From: Brevibacillus sp.
Lineage (GTDB): Bacteria; Bacillota; Bacilli; Brevibacillales; Brevibacillaceae
Direction of reading: 5' to 3'
DNA length: 11,010 bases
NCBI GenBank assembly: GCA_029240815.1
Contig: JARDZO010000212.1
Location: 1-11,010, forward strand
The notes under the pieces are model-generated. The model saw only the letters and a program-made list of their open reading frames with translations, searched no databases and was not told where the DNA came from. The position numbers were made by a program, and so were the translations under genes. This document shows, one piece after another, positions 1 to 6,394 of this stretch. The first letter of the stretch is position 1, and each line of letters starts with the position of its first letter.

Positions 1-552
1 CTTGGACCCGGCCAGACGTTGATCATTCTGGCTGTAGGTGTCATCGGAGCATGGATAACATCGCGCTGTTCCATACCGGCTCCTTTTTTGCTCGGTGCTT
101 TGCTATTGACCGCATTGGTCTCGATGAATACATCGCTCATAGGAGAGAACCCAGCTTTGACAGGTTTCTTGGTCAAAGCGGCGCAGGTCTTTGTCGGAGT
201 CAGCATCGGTCTCGGCTTTAAACGGGAGGATATCGCCAAAAATCGTCGTTTCTTCCTGTTCGGTCTGATGCATTCCGTACTGTTGTTTTTGATGGTGATC
301 GTGCTGGCCGTCGGTATCTCCTACGCTACCGATACGAATGTGCTGACAGCCATTCTGGCCACTGCTCCGGGCGGAATCGCGGAGATGAGCCTGACTGCCT
401 TGACGATCGGAGCCGATCCTTTGTTGGTTACAGCTTTTCAGTTGTTTCGCGTGCTTTTTGTACTCACCTTGTTTTCCTTTGGTGTCCGTACGTGGGTCAA
501 TCGTCATCGCCGTGTCAAGGAACTACAGGAAGCCAGTCAGCGCAGCGTGTAA
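1..552 (+). CDS. AbrB-family membrane protein, C-terminal half (5' end outside window)
   Basis: The frame is open from the first base, so this is the last ~183 residues of a longer protein. A TTG at 19 lies mid-domain and is not a credible start. It is an integral membrane protein with about five hydrophobic segments, and near residues 120-131 of the fragment it has the conserved ATAPGGIAEMSL signature, followed by TIGADPLL and FQLFR. The full-length homologue at 8501-9589 has the same signature (STAPGGIAEMGM, VGADLPLV, YQIFR), but the two look only about one-third identical by eye, so they are old paralogues. Family knowledge: AbrB-type proteins (once annotated as putative ammonia monooxygenase) have two repeated halves and often sit beside TTT transporters; their biochemical role is not settled. 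A terminator follows the stop, so it belongs to an upstream unit. Confidence 0.85.
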   Translation, partial: LGPGQTLIILAVGVIGAWITSRCSIPAPFLLGALLLTALVSMNTSLIGENPALTGFLVKAAQVFVGVSIGLGFKREDIAKNRRFFLFGLMHSVLLFLMVIVLAVGISYATDTNVLTAILATAPGGIAEMSLTALTIGADPLLVTAFQLFRVLFVLTLFSFGVRTWVNRHRRVKELQEASQRSV

Positions 553-569
553 CGTCCCAAATAGTTAGG

Positions 570-605
570 CCTGTACGTTCTGAAAACGGAACGACAGGTC
601 TTTTT
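570..605 (+). terminator. Intrinsic terminator after the AbrB-family gene
   Basis: CCTGT (570-574) and CGTTC (576-580), separated by a bulged A, pair with GAACG and ACAGG (589-598) around an 8-base loop. A TCTTTTT tract follows. It starts 17 bases after the stop at 552 and separates the upstream unit from TTT module 1. Confidence 0.8.
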
Positions 606-666
606 GGCGTGAAAAATATGAAAACAATCATAAAAATAACGTTTATCCAAAAAATCCGAACAAACT

Positions 667-717
667 AGGAAGCGTTTTCATCCGATGCTATGATCGCCTT
701 AGATGAAAACGCTATCA
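667..717 (+). promoter_or_regulatory. Two inverted CcpA cre-like sites around a possible -10 box, upstream of tctC copy 1
   Basis: TGAAAACGCTATCA at 704-717 matches the cre consensus TGWAANCGNTNWCA at every position. The reverse complement of 667-681 (ATGAAAACGCTTCCT) fits the looser form WTGNAANCGNWNNCW. The two share a perfect 12-bp inverted repeat, AGCGTTTTCATC (671-682) and GATGAAAACGCT (702-713). Between them is TATGAT (689-694), a plausible sigma-A -10 box. No good -35 is seen at 17 bases, since that position falls in the upstream cre half. CcpA bound to either site should block initiation, so glucose repression of module 1 is inferred. A LacI-family regulator other than CcpA could also use this repeat. 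Confidence 0.6.
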
Positions 718-736
718 ACAAAAGGGGGCTTTACAG

Positions 737-1705
737 ATGAAGCAAACAAAGAAATGGACGAAGTGGAGCGGAGTACTTCTCACCACAGCGATGGCATTGA
801 GCCTGGCAGCCTGTGGAGGCGGCGGTGGGCAGACAGCTGCAGGTGGAGAGAAAGCAGCTTCGACCTATCCTGAAAAACCAATCGTCATAAACGCTCCCTC
901 CGGTGCAGGCGGCGGCTTGGATAAAACCGCGAGATCTCTCGCCAAGGTGATGTCAGCCAGCAAGCTGGTAGAAAAGACGATCACCTATAAGCTCCTGCTT
1001 CCTTCGACGCCAATCATCATTAACAATTTGAAAAAAGAAGGAAACAGCCCTCATTCCTACAATGATATGACTCCGTTGGCGCAGCTGACGAAAGACTACG
1101 GAGCCATCGTAGTGAAAGCGGACTCTCCATACAAAGATCTGAAGTCACTGATGGACGCAATCAAGGCGGATCCAACGAAGGTTACGGTGGCAGGCGGTTC
1201 TGCTCCTGGTTCACTGGATCACTTGACCTTCCTGATGCCAGCAGTAAAAGCCGGCATCGACCCGAAAACAGTGAAATACATCTCCTATGATGGTGGCGGC
1301 GAAGCGATTGCATCGCTCTTGGGCGGAAATGCAGACGTACTGGCAACAGACGTATCTGGCGCCGGCGAGTACCTGAAGTCTGGAAAAGTGAAAATCCTGG
1401 GTGTGTCTTCCCCAGAGCGTCTGAAAGGCTTGTTCAAGGACATTCCGACTTACAAAGAGTCCGGTTATGACACAGAGCTGATCAACTGGCGCGGTGTGTT
1501 CGGACCAAAAGAAATGTCTCCTGAAGCGGTAGCGTTCTGGGAGGAAAAACTCAAAGCCATGACCCAAACTCCGGAATGGAAAGCAGAGCTGGAAACAAAC
1601 GGTTGGGATGACGGCTACAAAAGCGGAGCTGACTTCAAGACCTACCTGGGTGAGCAAGAAAAAATGTTCAAGGAAATCCTGGGCCTGCTCAATATGGCGA
1701 AGTAA
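737..1705 (+). CDS. TctC-type tricarboxylate-binding lipoprotein with a 24-residue internal gap
   Basis: This is the extracytoplasmic solute-binding subunit of TTT module 1. The start is ATG 737, eight bases after AAGGGGG (722-728). Residues 1-26 form a lipoprotein signal with lipobox LAAC, so Cys26 would carry the lipid anchor. The first ligand loop PSGAGGGLD lies at 54-62 and a second conserved loop, GGSAPGSLDHL, follows further on. The protein is 322 residues against 350 for the paralogue at 5299-6351. Four residues of the difference lie in the linker before STYP. The other 24 are one internal gap at Ile82/Tyr84, where the paralogue has its NIENKPGGGQ segment. All other parts align without gaps. 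The missing block should include a strand and a helix of the binding fold as well as a conserved motif, so ligand binding is doubtful, although frame, signal peptide and ribosome site are intact. Family assignment is firm; functional state is not. Confidence 0.93.
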   Translation: MKQTKKWTKWSGVLLTTAMALSLAACGGGGGQTAAGGEKAASTYPEKPIVINAPSGAGGGLDKTARSLAKVMSASKLVEKTITYKLLLPSTPIIINNLKKEGNSPHSYNDMTPLAQLTKDYGAIVVKADSPYKDLKSLMDAIKADPTKVTVAGGSAPGSLDHLTFLMPAVKAGIDPKTVKYISYDGGGEAIASLLGGNADVLATDVSGAGEYLKSGKVKILGVSSPERLKGLFKDIPTYKESGYDTELINWRGVFGPKEMSPEAVAFWEEKLKAMTQTPEWKAELETNGWDDGYKSGADFKTYLGEQEKMFKEILGLLNMAK

Positions 1706-1812
1706 AAAAACCTTTATCGAGGTCTGTACATGGTGGAGCGACCGCGTTTAAGCGGAAAGTTTTACCGAAGTAATGCCAGAAGCATACGCTGAGGCACTTC
1801 GTTATGCGCTCC

Positions 1813-1844
1813 AGAATTCATAAGAGCTAGCGCTTATGAATTCT
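1813..1844 (+). repeat. Near-perfect 32-nt palindrome in the tctC-tctB spacer
   Basis: AGAATTCATAAG (1813-1824) is the exact reverse complement of CTTATGAATTCT (1833-1844). The 8 bases between contain the palindrome GCTAGC, so only one base pair in the 32 is mismatched. There is no U-tract after it, so it is not a standard terminator. Possible roles are an mRNA-stabilising or processing hairpin after the binding-protein gene, or a protein-binding site. The module 2 spacer has no counterpart. Confidence 0.75.
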
Positions 1845-1871
1845 TATACGTTAAAAAAAGTGATGAGGGAT

Positions 1872-1893
1872 GGAGAAGAAGCGATTCTTCTCC
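1872..1893 (+). promoter_or_regulatory. Hairpin upstream of tctB copy 1 whose 3' arm can pair with the ribosome site
   Basis: GGAGAAGAA (1872-1880) pairs perfectly with TTCTTCTCC (1885-1893) across a GCGA tetraloop of the stable GNRA class. The pyrimidine run CTCCTCCT (1890-1897) is also an exact complement of the tctB ribosome site AGGAGGAG (1923-1930). The two pairings partly exclude each other. The hairpin may cap and protect the tctC mRNA 3' end, tune tctB translation, or both. An equivalent lies at 6362-6394. Confidence 0.5.
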
Positions 1894-1935
1894 TCCTCCC
1901 ATTCCTGAATCCTTGTACGAAAAGGAGGAGCATAC

Positions 1936-2397
1936 GTGAGCAAAACATTTGACCGCTACGCCAGCCTGCTATTTCTGGTATTGGGAGTAGCGTTTGTGAT
2001 TGGTAGCCAAAATATTTCCGCGAGTGCGTACGGCAGCAATGTCGGACCGAATATCTTTCCGCTGGGACTCGGCTCTCTCTTGATTCTGCTGAGCCTGCGA
2101 CTGTTTTACGAGACGTTCAAATACAAGCAAGGGGAGAAAAAGGAAGGGCCAGCTCTCGATTACAAACGGTTCCTCATCATACTGGGAGCGGCTTTGCTCT
2201 ACGTACTACTGTTAGAGGAAATCGGCTATGTGGTGAGTACCTTCCTCTTCCTCTTGGTTGGATTCCAAACGATGCAAAAAGGGAAATGGCTCAACACACT
2301 GCTCATTTCCGTCGCATTTTCCTTCGGTGTCTACTTCTTGTACGTAAATGTTCTCGATGGTACTTTGCCCGGTTTACCAACATGGTTAGGCTTGTAG
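1936..2397 (+). CDS. TctB-type small membrane subunit of TTT module 1
   Basis: A 153-residue, very hydrophobic protein with the size and layout of TctB, the small membrane subunit of tripartite tricarboxylate transporters. The start is GTG 1936, with AGGAGG (1923-1928) seven bases before it. Hydrophobic segments lie roughly at residues 8-26, 40-58, 78-97, 98-112 and 118-138. Typical TctB features are the early GSQNIS segment, SNVGPNIFP near 38-46 and the C-terminal GTLPGLPTWLGL. The module 2 copy matches it end to end (SNVGPNIFP/SEVGPDVFP, GLPTWLGL/GFPSWLGL). Its stop codon overlaps the tctA ribosome site (TAGGAGGTG), so the two are probably translationally coupled. TctB pairs with TctA in the membrane; its exact role in transport is poorly understood. 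Confidence 0.9.
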   Translation: MSKTFDRYASLLFLVLGVAFVIGSQNISASAYGSNVGPNIFPLGLGSLLILLSLRLFYETFKYKQGEKKEGPALDYKRFLIILGAALLYVLLLEEIGYVVSTFLFLLVGFQTMQKGKWLNTLLISVAFSFGVYFLYVNVLDGTLPGLPTWLGL

Positions 2398-2409
2398 GAG
2401 GTGGATGAC

Positions 2410-3936
2410 ATGGATGCGTTTCACTATTTACTAAACGGATTTGCTACTGCCCTGCAATGGCAAAATATCATCTTTGCGTTTGTCGGCGTACTGATCGGTA
2501 CAGTAGTCGGTGTATTGCCGGGGATTGGGCCCATCAGTGGTGTAGCGCTGTTGATTCCGGTAACCGCTTCACTGACAGGAGGACTACCTCCTGAGGAGGC
2601 TGCGACCAGCGCGATTATTTTGCTGGCAGGTGTTTACTACGGGGCTATGTACGGTGGCTCGACGACTTCTATCCTGTTGAACACACCTGGTGAGTCATCC
2701 TCCGTCGTGACTGTACTGGACGGATACCCGATGGCCAAGCAGGGACGGGCGGGAGTCGCCCTGGCGATCGCTGCGATTGGTTCGTTTGTTGCAGGGCTTG
2801 TCTCGCTTGTCGGTCTGGTATTTTTGGCAGAGCCACTCTCCGATGTGGCGCTCAAGCTCAGTCCTGCCGATGAGTTTTCCCTGATGATCCTGGGCCTGTG
2901 CGCATTGAGCGGCCTGGCAGGAAAATCAGTCACCAAGGCACTGATAATGACGGTGTTCGGATTGTTGCTCGCGACGATCGGGATCGACAACGTGTCTGGT
3001 GTGTCGCGCTTTACTTTTGAAATGCCGGAGCTCTATTCTGGTTTGGAATTTTTGACGATTGCCGTAGGGGTATTCGCTCTTGGTGAAGTCTTCAAAACAA
3101 TCCTGGAGCGCGATTCCAATGAGGGAGAGATCGCGAAAATCTCTCGTATTATACCTACTAAGCAAGACCTGAAAGAGAGTATGGGGCCAATCATCCGCGG
3201 TTCGTTGGTCGGGTTCTTCAAAGGGATCGTACCGGGTTCGGGTGCAACACTGGCATCCTTTCTGGCTTACTTGTTGGAAAAGAAAATCAGCAAAAACCCT
3301 GAGAAATTCGGGAAAGGGGCCATTGCTGGTGTAGCCGCTCCAGAGTCGGCAAACAACGCTGCTTCGGGTGGCGCCATGATTCCACTCTTGACCTTGGGGA
3401 TTCCAGGAACAGGGACGACCGCTGTGTTGATGGGCGCCCTGATCATGTACAACGTGCAGCCAGGTCCTCTGCTGTTTGACGAGCATCCAACAATCGCTTG
3501 GGGCTTGATCGCCAGCATGTTCATTGGGAACCTGATGCTCCTCATTCTCAACATGCCGCTCGTAAAGGTGTTTGCCAAACTGATTGAGACACCGCCTAAG
3601 TACTTGATTCCGATGATCGTAGCCATTTCTATTTTCGGTGTGTACGCGGTGCGCGTCTCGGTATTTGATCTGGTGCTGCTGCTCATCTGTGGTGTCGTGG
3701 GTTACTTCTTGGCGAAAAACGATTTCCCTATGGCTCCACTCGTTCTGGGTCTGGTCTTGGGTCCAATGATCGAAAACAACCTGCGACGCGCGTTGACGAC
3801 GTCCAATGGCGATTTCTCCATCTTTATTGAAAAGCCAGTATCACTGGTGTTCCTGATCATTTCGGTTCTCTGGATCACGGTTCCATTGATCATGAAAATG
3901 AGAGGCAAAAAAGTGGTCGTAAACGTAGAAGGATAG
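2410..3936 (+). CDS. TctA-type large membrane subunit of TTT module 1
   Basis: This is the main transmembrane permease subunit of the tripartite tricarboxylate transporter, a secondary carrier. It has 508 residues when started at ATG 2410, with AGGAGGT (2397-2403) six bases upstream. A GTG at 2401 lies inside that ribosome site and is rejected; the chosen start gives the same length as the paralogue at 6909. The family's repeated motifs are all present: GVLPGIGP ending near residue 41, YYGAMYGGSTTSILLNTPGE at 76-95, a second GIVPGSGA loop, APESANNAASGG at 310-321 and GIPGTGTT at about 330-337. About 10-12 hydrophobic segments cover the protein. No key motif is missing. The stop is 15 bases before the methyltransferase start, so they probably share a message. 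Substrate cannot be read from the sequence; the family takes up citrate, tricarballylate and other carboxylates. Confidence 0.95.
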   Translation: MDAFHYLLNGFATALQWQNIIFAFVGVLIGTVVGVLPGIGPISGVALLIPVTASLTGGLPPEEAATSAIILLAGVYYGAMYGGSTTSILLNTPGESSSVVTVLDGYPMAKQGRAGVALAIAAIGSFVAGLVSLVGLVFLAEPLSDVALKLSPADEFSLMILGLCALSGLAGKSVTKALIMTVFGLLLATIGIDNVSGVSRFTFEMPELYSGLEFLTIAVGVFALGEVFKTILERDSNEGEIAKISRIIPTKQDLKESMGPIIRGSLVGFFKGIVPGSGATLASFLAYLLEKKISKNPEKFGKGAIAGVAAPESANNAASGGAMIPLLTLGIPGTGTTAVLMGALIMYNVQPGPLLFDEHPTIAWGLIASMFIGNLMLLILNMPLVKVFAKLIETPPKYLIPMIVAISIFGVYAVRVSVFDLVLLLICGVVGYFLAKNDFPMAPLVLGLVLGPMIENNLRRALTTSNGDFSIFIEKPVSLVFLIISVLWITVPLIMKMRGKKVVVNVEG

Positions 3937-3951
3937 AGGAGGGTGACACTC

Positions 3952-4737
3952 ATGCGCGATGACAAACAAATCAAAGAGGAAGTCAAACAGCAGTTCGGGG
4001 CCAATGCTGAAAAGTATGTGACCAGTCAGACGCACGCTACGGGAGACGATCTCTCTCTGCTTGCACCTTGGCTGAATCCTTCGGCTGATTGGGTATTTCT
4101 CGATGTTGCGACGGGCGGTGGGCACCTCACCAAGAAAATTGCTCCACAGGTAGGCCAAGTTTTTGCAACGGATTTGACACAGCCTATGCTTGAGGCAGCG
4201 AGAAATCATCTGACGTCTCATTGCAACAATGTCTTTTACGTAGTCGCGGATGCGGAGGCACTGCCGTTTCTGAGCGAGTCCTTTGATGCTGTCGGATGCC
4301 GAATCGCAGCTCATCACTTCCCGAATCCACAGGCGTTTGTACGAGAAGTAGCGCGTGTACTGAAGCCGGGCGGGAAGTTCATACTGATCGACAACGTCGC
4401 CCCGGAGGATGAAAAGCTGGATCGCTTTGTGAATACATTGGAAAAGCTGCGGGATACCAGTCATGTGCGTAGCTATTCCCGTTCCGAATGGTTGGCGTGG
4501 GTGGAGCAGTCAGGTCTGGCCAGCAGCCAGTCACGCATCCGTAAAAAGACCTTCCCGTATGCGACTTGGGTGAGACGCACGGCTGAGTCTGAGGATCAGG
4601 TCGATCAGGTGACGGCACATATCACTGGTGCAGATGAGGAAATCCACGCTTACTTCGCTGTAGAAAAGGAAGGCGAGCAAGTCACTTCCATTCAGGTAGA
4701 TGAATGGATGGCTCTCTTTGTAAAGCAAGAAAAGTAA
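3952..4737 (+). CDS. Class I SAM-dependent methyltransferase (methyltransferase type 11-like)
   Basis: A soluble 261-residue Rossmann-fold methyltransferase. The start is ATG 3952, seven bases after AGGAGGGT (3937-3944); a GTG at 3943 falls in that ribosome site and is rejected. SAM-binding motif I is FLDVATGGGHL, with D51 and the glycine loop to about residue 59. The acidic residue that should bind the ribose is D74 (VFATDLTQPML). Motif II-like VVADAEALPF, then FDAVGCRIAAHHFPNP and LKPGGKFILID follow in the usual order. The N-terminal FGANAEKYVTSQTHATGDDL segment is typical of UbiE/YcgJ-like methyltransferases of Bacillota. The substrate is unknown. It is the last gene of module 1, and module 2 has no copy. 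It could be a passenger, or it could methylate a carboxylate such as trans-aconitate, but nothing in the protein shows this. Confidence 0.88.
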   Translation: MRDDKQIKEEVKQQFGANAEKYVTSQTHATGDDLSLLAPWLNPSADWVFLDVATGGGHLTKKIAPQVGQVFATDLTQPMLEAARNHLTSHCNNVFYVVADAEALPFLSESFDAVGCRIAAHHFPNPQAFVREVARVLKPGGKFILIDNVAPEDEKLDRFVNTLEKLRDTSHVRSYSRSEWLAWVEQSGLASSQSRIRKKTFPYATWVRRTAESEDQVDQVTAHITGADEEIHAYFAVEKEGEQVTSIQVDEWMALFVKQEK

Positions 4738-4771
4738 ATAGGCTGCTCGTACGCATCGAGAGCACACCGGT

Positions 4772-4802
4772 CCCCGCTGGAAAGTCAGGCGGGGGCTTTT
4801 TT
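4772..4802 (+). terminator. Intrinsic terminator ending TTT module 1
   Basis: CCCCGC (4772-4777) pairs with GCGGGG (4789-4794), with possible TG/CA extension inside the loop, and TTTTTT at 4797-4802 follows. It lies 34 bases after the methyltransferase stop. This is a strong factor-independent terminator for the + strand. Confidence 0.9.
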
Positions 4803-4971
4803 GTACTTTCGGGGCACCAGCAAGCCGTTAATTGCTAGTTTGTGAAAGTCCAACACGGATAAAGCGACTACCAATAAACTGAAGTCCGGACTAGCAAATC
4901 TGGGTGGAAACAGCCCCTTCACAGTCTAAAATCACTGTCTGGGCTTGAATATGATGTTATACAAACATCAT
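4803..4971 (+). other. Dense inverted-repeat block, possible structured RNA or mobile-element remnant
   Basis: No + strand gene is supported here. TTGCTAGT (about 4828-4835) pairs with ACTAGCAA (about 4890-4897). GGGTG (4902-4906) can pair with CAGCCC around a GAAA tetraloop. AGCCC plus ACAGT (4912-4925) mirror ACTGT plus GGGCT (4934-4945). ATGATGTT (4951-4958) mirrors AACATCAT (4964-4971) exactly. The style of the left part (phrases such as GTGAAAGTCC inside a long stem) reminds me of group II intron domain I. No domain V or reverse transcriptase gene is present, so at most this is a fragment. The resemblance is from memory and weak. Confidence 0.3.
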
Positions 4972-5050
4972 CGAAATCAACGCGACCGCTTGTCGGGTTT
5001 ATGCAACAGACATCTCCGTCGAGAATGATATCTTTATCAAAATCTGTCAT
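4919..5050 (-). pseudogene. Short minus-strand open frame, possible gene fragment
   Basis: On the minus strand, ATG at 5050 down to TGA at 4919 gives 43 residues, beginning MTDFDKDIILDGDVCCINP and ending SSPDSDFRL. The frame stays open upstream to about 5134 (next stop 5135-5137), adding a protein-like stretch with RYARSYFGAK and TTGSITHHVF but no ATG. No ribosome site precedes the ATG, and a TTG at 5086 has none either. The composition is protein-like, so this may be the tail of a lost gene, but chance is not excluded for a frame this short. I do not recognise a family. Confidence 0.25.
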
Positions 5051-5180
5051 GGTAAATACGTGATGTGTAATGCTCCCTGTGGTCAAGACACTATCTTTGG
5101 CACCGAAATAGGAACGCGCGTATCTATTATTTGATCAAGTGTTTTTTGCGGATAGAATATTTGGAAAATAGAGAACATTG

Positions 5181-5208
5181 TTGACATAAAAGAATATTTG
5201 TATACAAT
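5181..5208 (+). promoter_or_regulatory. Sigma-A promoter of TTT module 2
   Basis: A perfect -35 box TTGACA (5181-5186) and a -10 box TACAAT (5203-5208) are separated by 16 bases in an AT-rich stretch. Transcription would begin near 5215, leaving an untranslated leader of about 80 bases before the tctC start at 5299. The -10 box lies inside the GntR-like operator at 5194-5211. Confidence 0.8.
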
Positions 5209-5211
5209 TAT
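5194..5211 (+). promoter_or_regulatory. GntR-type operator copy 1, over the module 2 promoter
   Basis: ATATTTGTATACAATTAT is a palindrome (TTGTATACAA core with ATA/TAT flanks) apart from one T/T pair. It closely resembles the gluconate-operon GntR operator of Bacillus subtilis as I recall it (ATACTTGTATACAAGTAT). The same 18 bases recur at 9630-9647. It covers the -10 box, so binding would repress. No GntR-family gene lies in the window. Confidence 0.75.
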
Positions 5212-5298
5212 TCATAAATACATATGGCAGGGGGATTGAGAGAAAAAGTGGCCTGTTGTTAAGAGAGAATCGTTTCAACACAAACTGGAGGGGATTTC

Positions 5299-6351
5299 AT
5301 GAAGAAATGGACAGTTGCTCTATTTTCAGGAATCATTGCTTTTAGCTTGACTGCATGCGGAGGGACATCATCAGTTACCCAAACAGAAACAAAGAGCAAT
5401 GATCAAAAAGCATCAACGAATGAACAGGCAGCATCCACTTATCCGGACAAGCCCATCAATATTATCGTGCCTGGTGGTGCGGGGGGCGGTTTGGATACGA
5501 CCGCTAGGGTATTATCCAAAACATTTAACGAAACCGCACTTGTCAAGCAAACTATCAACATCGAGAATAAGCCAGGCGGCGGGCAGACGACAGGACTTTC
5601 TCACTTCATCACTAACGATAAGGACAATTCTTACAAACTATTGCTGCCTTCCACACCGATTGTCATCAATTACTTGAGAAAAGAAGCAACCAGCCCTTAT
5701 TCTTATGCGGATATGAAACCGCTTGCACAACTGACGACCGATTACGGTGCGATCGTCGTATCTGCTGATTCCAAATACAAGGATCTGCCTTCCCTGTTTG
5801 AAGATCTGAAGAAAGATCCGCAAAGCATTACATTCGCAGGGGGTTCTGGCCCGGGATCGATGGACCATCTGGTGGTCATGCTGCCAGCCATTAAAGCCGG
5901 AATTGATCCGAAGACGATCAAATATACTTCGTATGATGCGGGAGGGGCGGCCATGGTCGCTTTACTCGGAGGCCATGCACAGGCGCTCACCACGGGGTTA
6001 TCGGAGACGAAGGCCTATCTGCAGGCAGGAAAAGTAAGAGTGTTGGCAGTGTCTGCACCAGAGAGAGTGGGAGGAGATTTTAAAGATATCCCCACTTATA
6101 AGGAAGCAGGTTATGACGCCGAGTTTATTAACTGGCGCGGTCTGTTCGGTGTGAAAAATATGTCCCCGGACGCAGTGAAGTATTGGGAGGGACAAATCAA
6201 GGCACTGACCGAAACGAAAGAATGGAAAAAAGAGCTTGAATTGAATGGCTGGGAGGACGGCTACAAGAACTCCGAAGATTTCGGTAAATTCCTGGAAGAT
6301 CAGGATAAAGTCATCAAGGAAGTTCTCACCCAATTGGAGATGGCCAAGTAG
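5299..6351 (+). CDS. TctC-type tricarboxylate-binding lipoprotein of TTT module 2 (full length)
   Basis: This is the solute-binding subunit of the second transporter. The start is ATG 5299 with GGAGGGG (5287-5293) five bases before it. Residues 1-20 form a lipoprotein signal with lipobox LTAC and lipidation at Cys20, followed by a flexible Ser/Thr/Gln-rich linker to residue 45. Ligand-binding features are PGGAGGGLDTTAR from residue 58, the conserved NKPGGGQTTG segment at 90-99, KLLLPSTPIVINYL and the second loop GGSGPGSMDHL. The length of 350 residues is normal once the linker is counted. It aligns to the module 1 copy with strong similarity throughout, but keeps residues 87-111 that the other lacks. 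Being first after the promoter and operator, and with a hairpin after its stop, it is probably made in excess over the membrane subunits. Confidence 0.95.
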   Translation: MKKWTVALFSGIIAFSLTACGGTSSVTQTETKSNDQKASTNEQAASTYPDKPINIIVPGGAGGGLDTTARVLSKTFNETALVKQTINIENKPGGGQTTGLSHFITNDKDNSYKLLLPSTPIVINYLRKEATSPYSYADMKPLAQLTTDYGAIVVSADSKYKDLPSLFEDLKKDPQSITFAGGSGPGSMDHLVVMLPAIKAGIDPKTIKYTSYDAGGAAMVALLGGHAQALTTGLSETKAYLQAGKVRVLAVSAPERVGGDFKDIPTYKEAGYDAEFINWRGLFGVKNMSPDAVKYWEGQIKALTETKEWKKELELNGWEDGYKNSEDFGKFLEDQDKVIKEVLTQLEMAK

Positions 6352-6361
6352 TAAGTAGCGA

Positions 6362-6394
6362 AAAGGGAGGCGAAGAAACCCTTCTCCTTCCTTT
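6362..6394 (+). promoter_or_regulatory. Hairpin upstream of tctB copy 2 whose 3' arm can pair with the ribosome site
   Basis: Thirteen base pairs with one mismatch and one G-U join 6362-6375 to 6381-6394 around the loop AAACC. The pyrimidine arm segment TTCTCCTTC (6382-6390) can also pair with GAAGGAGGA (6422-6430), the tctB ribosome site, over nine positions including one G-U. There is no U-tract. It occupies the same place as the hairpin at 1872-1893, and in both copies the stem ends 43-44 bases before the tctB start. Confidence 0.5.

Noticed and set aside
1813..1844. Reading the 32-nt palindrome as an intrinsic terminator
   Set aside because: The stem is AT-rich and no run of T follows on the + strand (TATACGTTAAAAAAAG instead); the downstream tctB gene is also expected to be in the same operon.
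2926..3486. 186-codon minus-strand open frame opposite tctA copy 1
   Set aside because: A shadow of the conserved TctA coding frame, with no homology-like motifs and biased residue composition.
5224..5262. Possible 12-residue leader peptide (MAGGLREKVACC) in the module 2 leader
   Set aside because: No ribosome site precedes its ATG and no attenuator hairpin with a U-tract follows, so there is no evidence of translation or attenuation.
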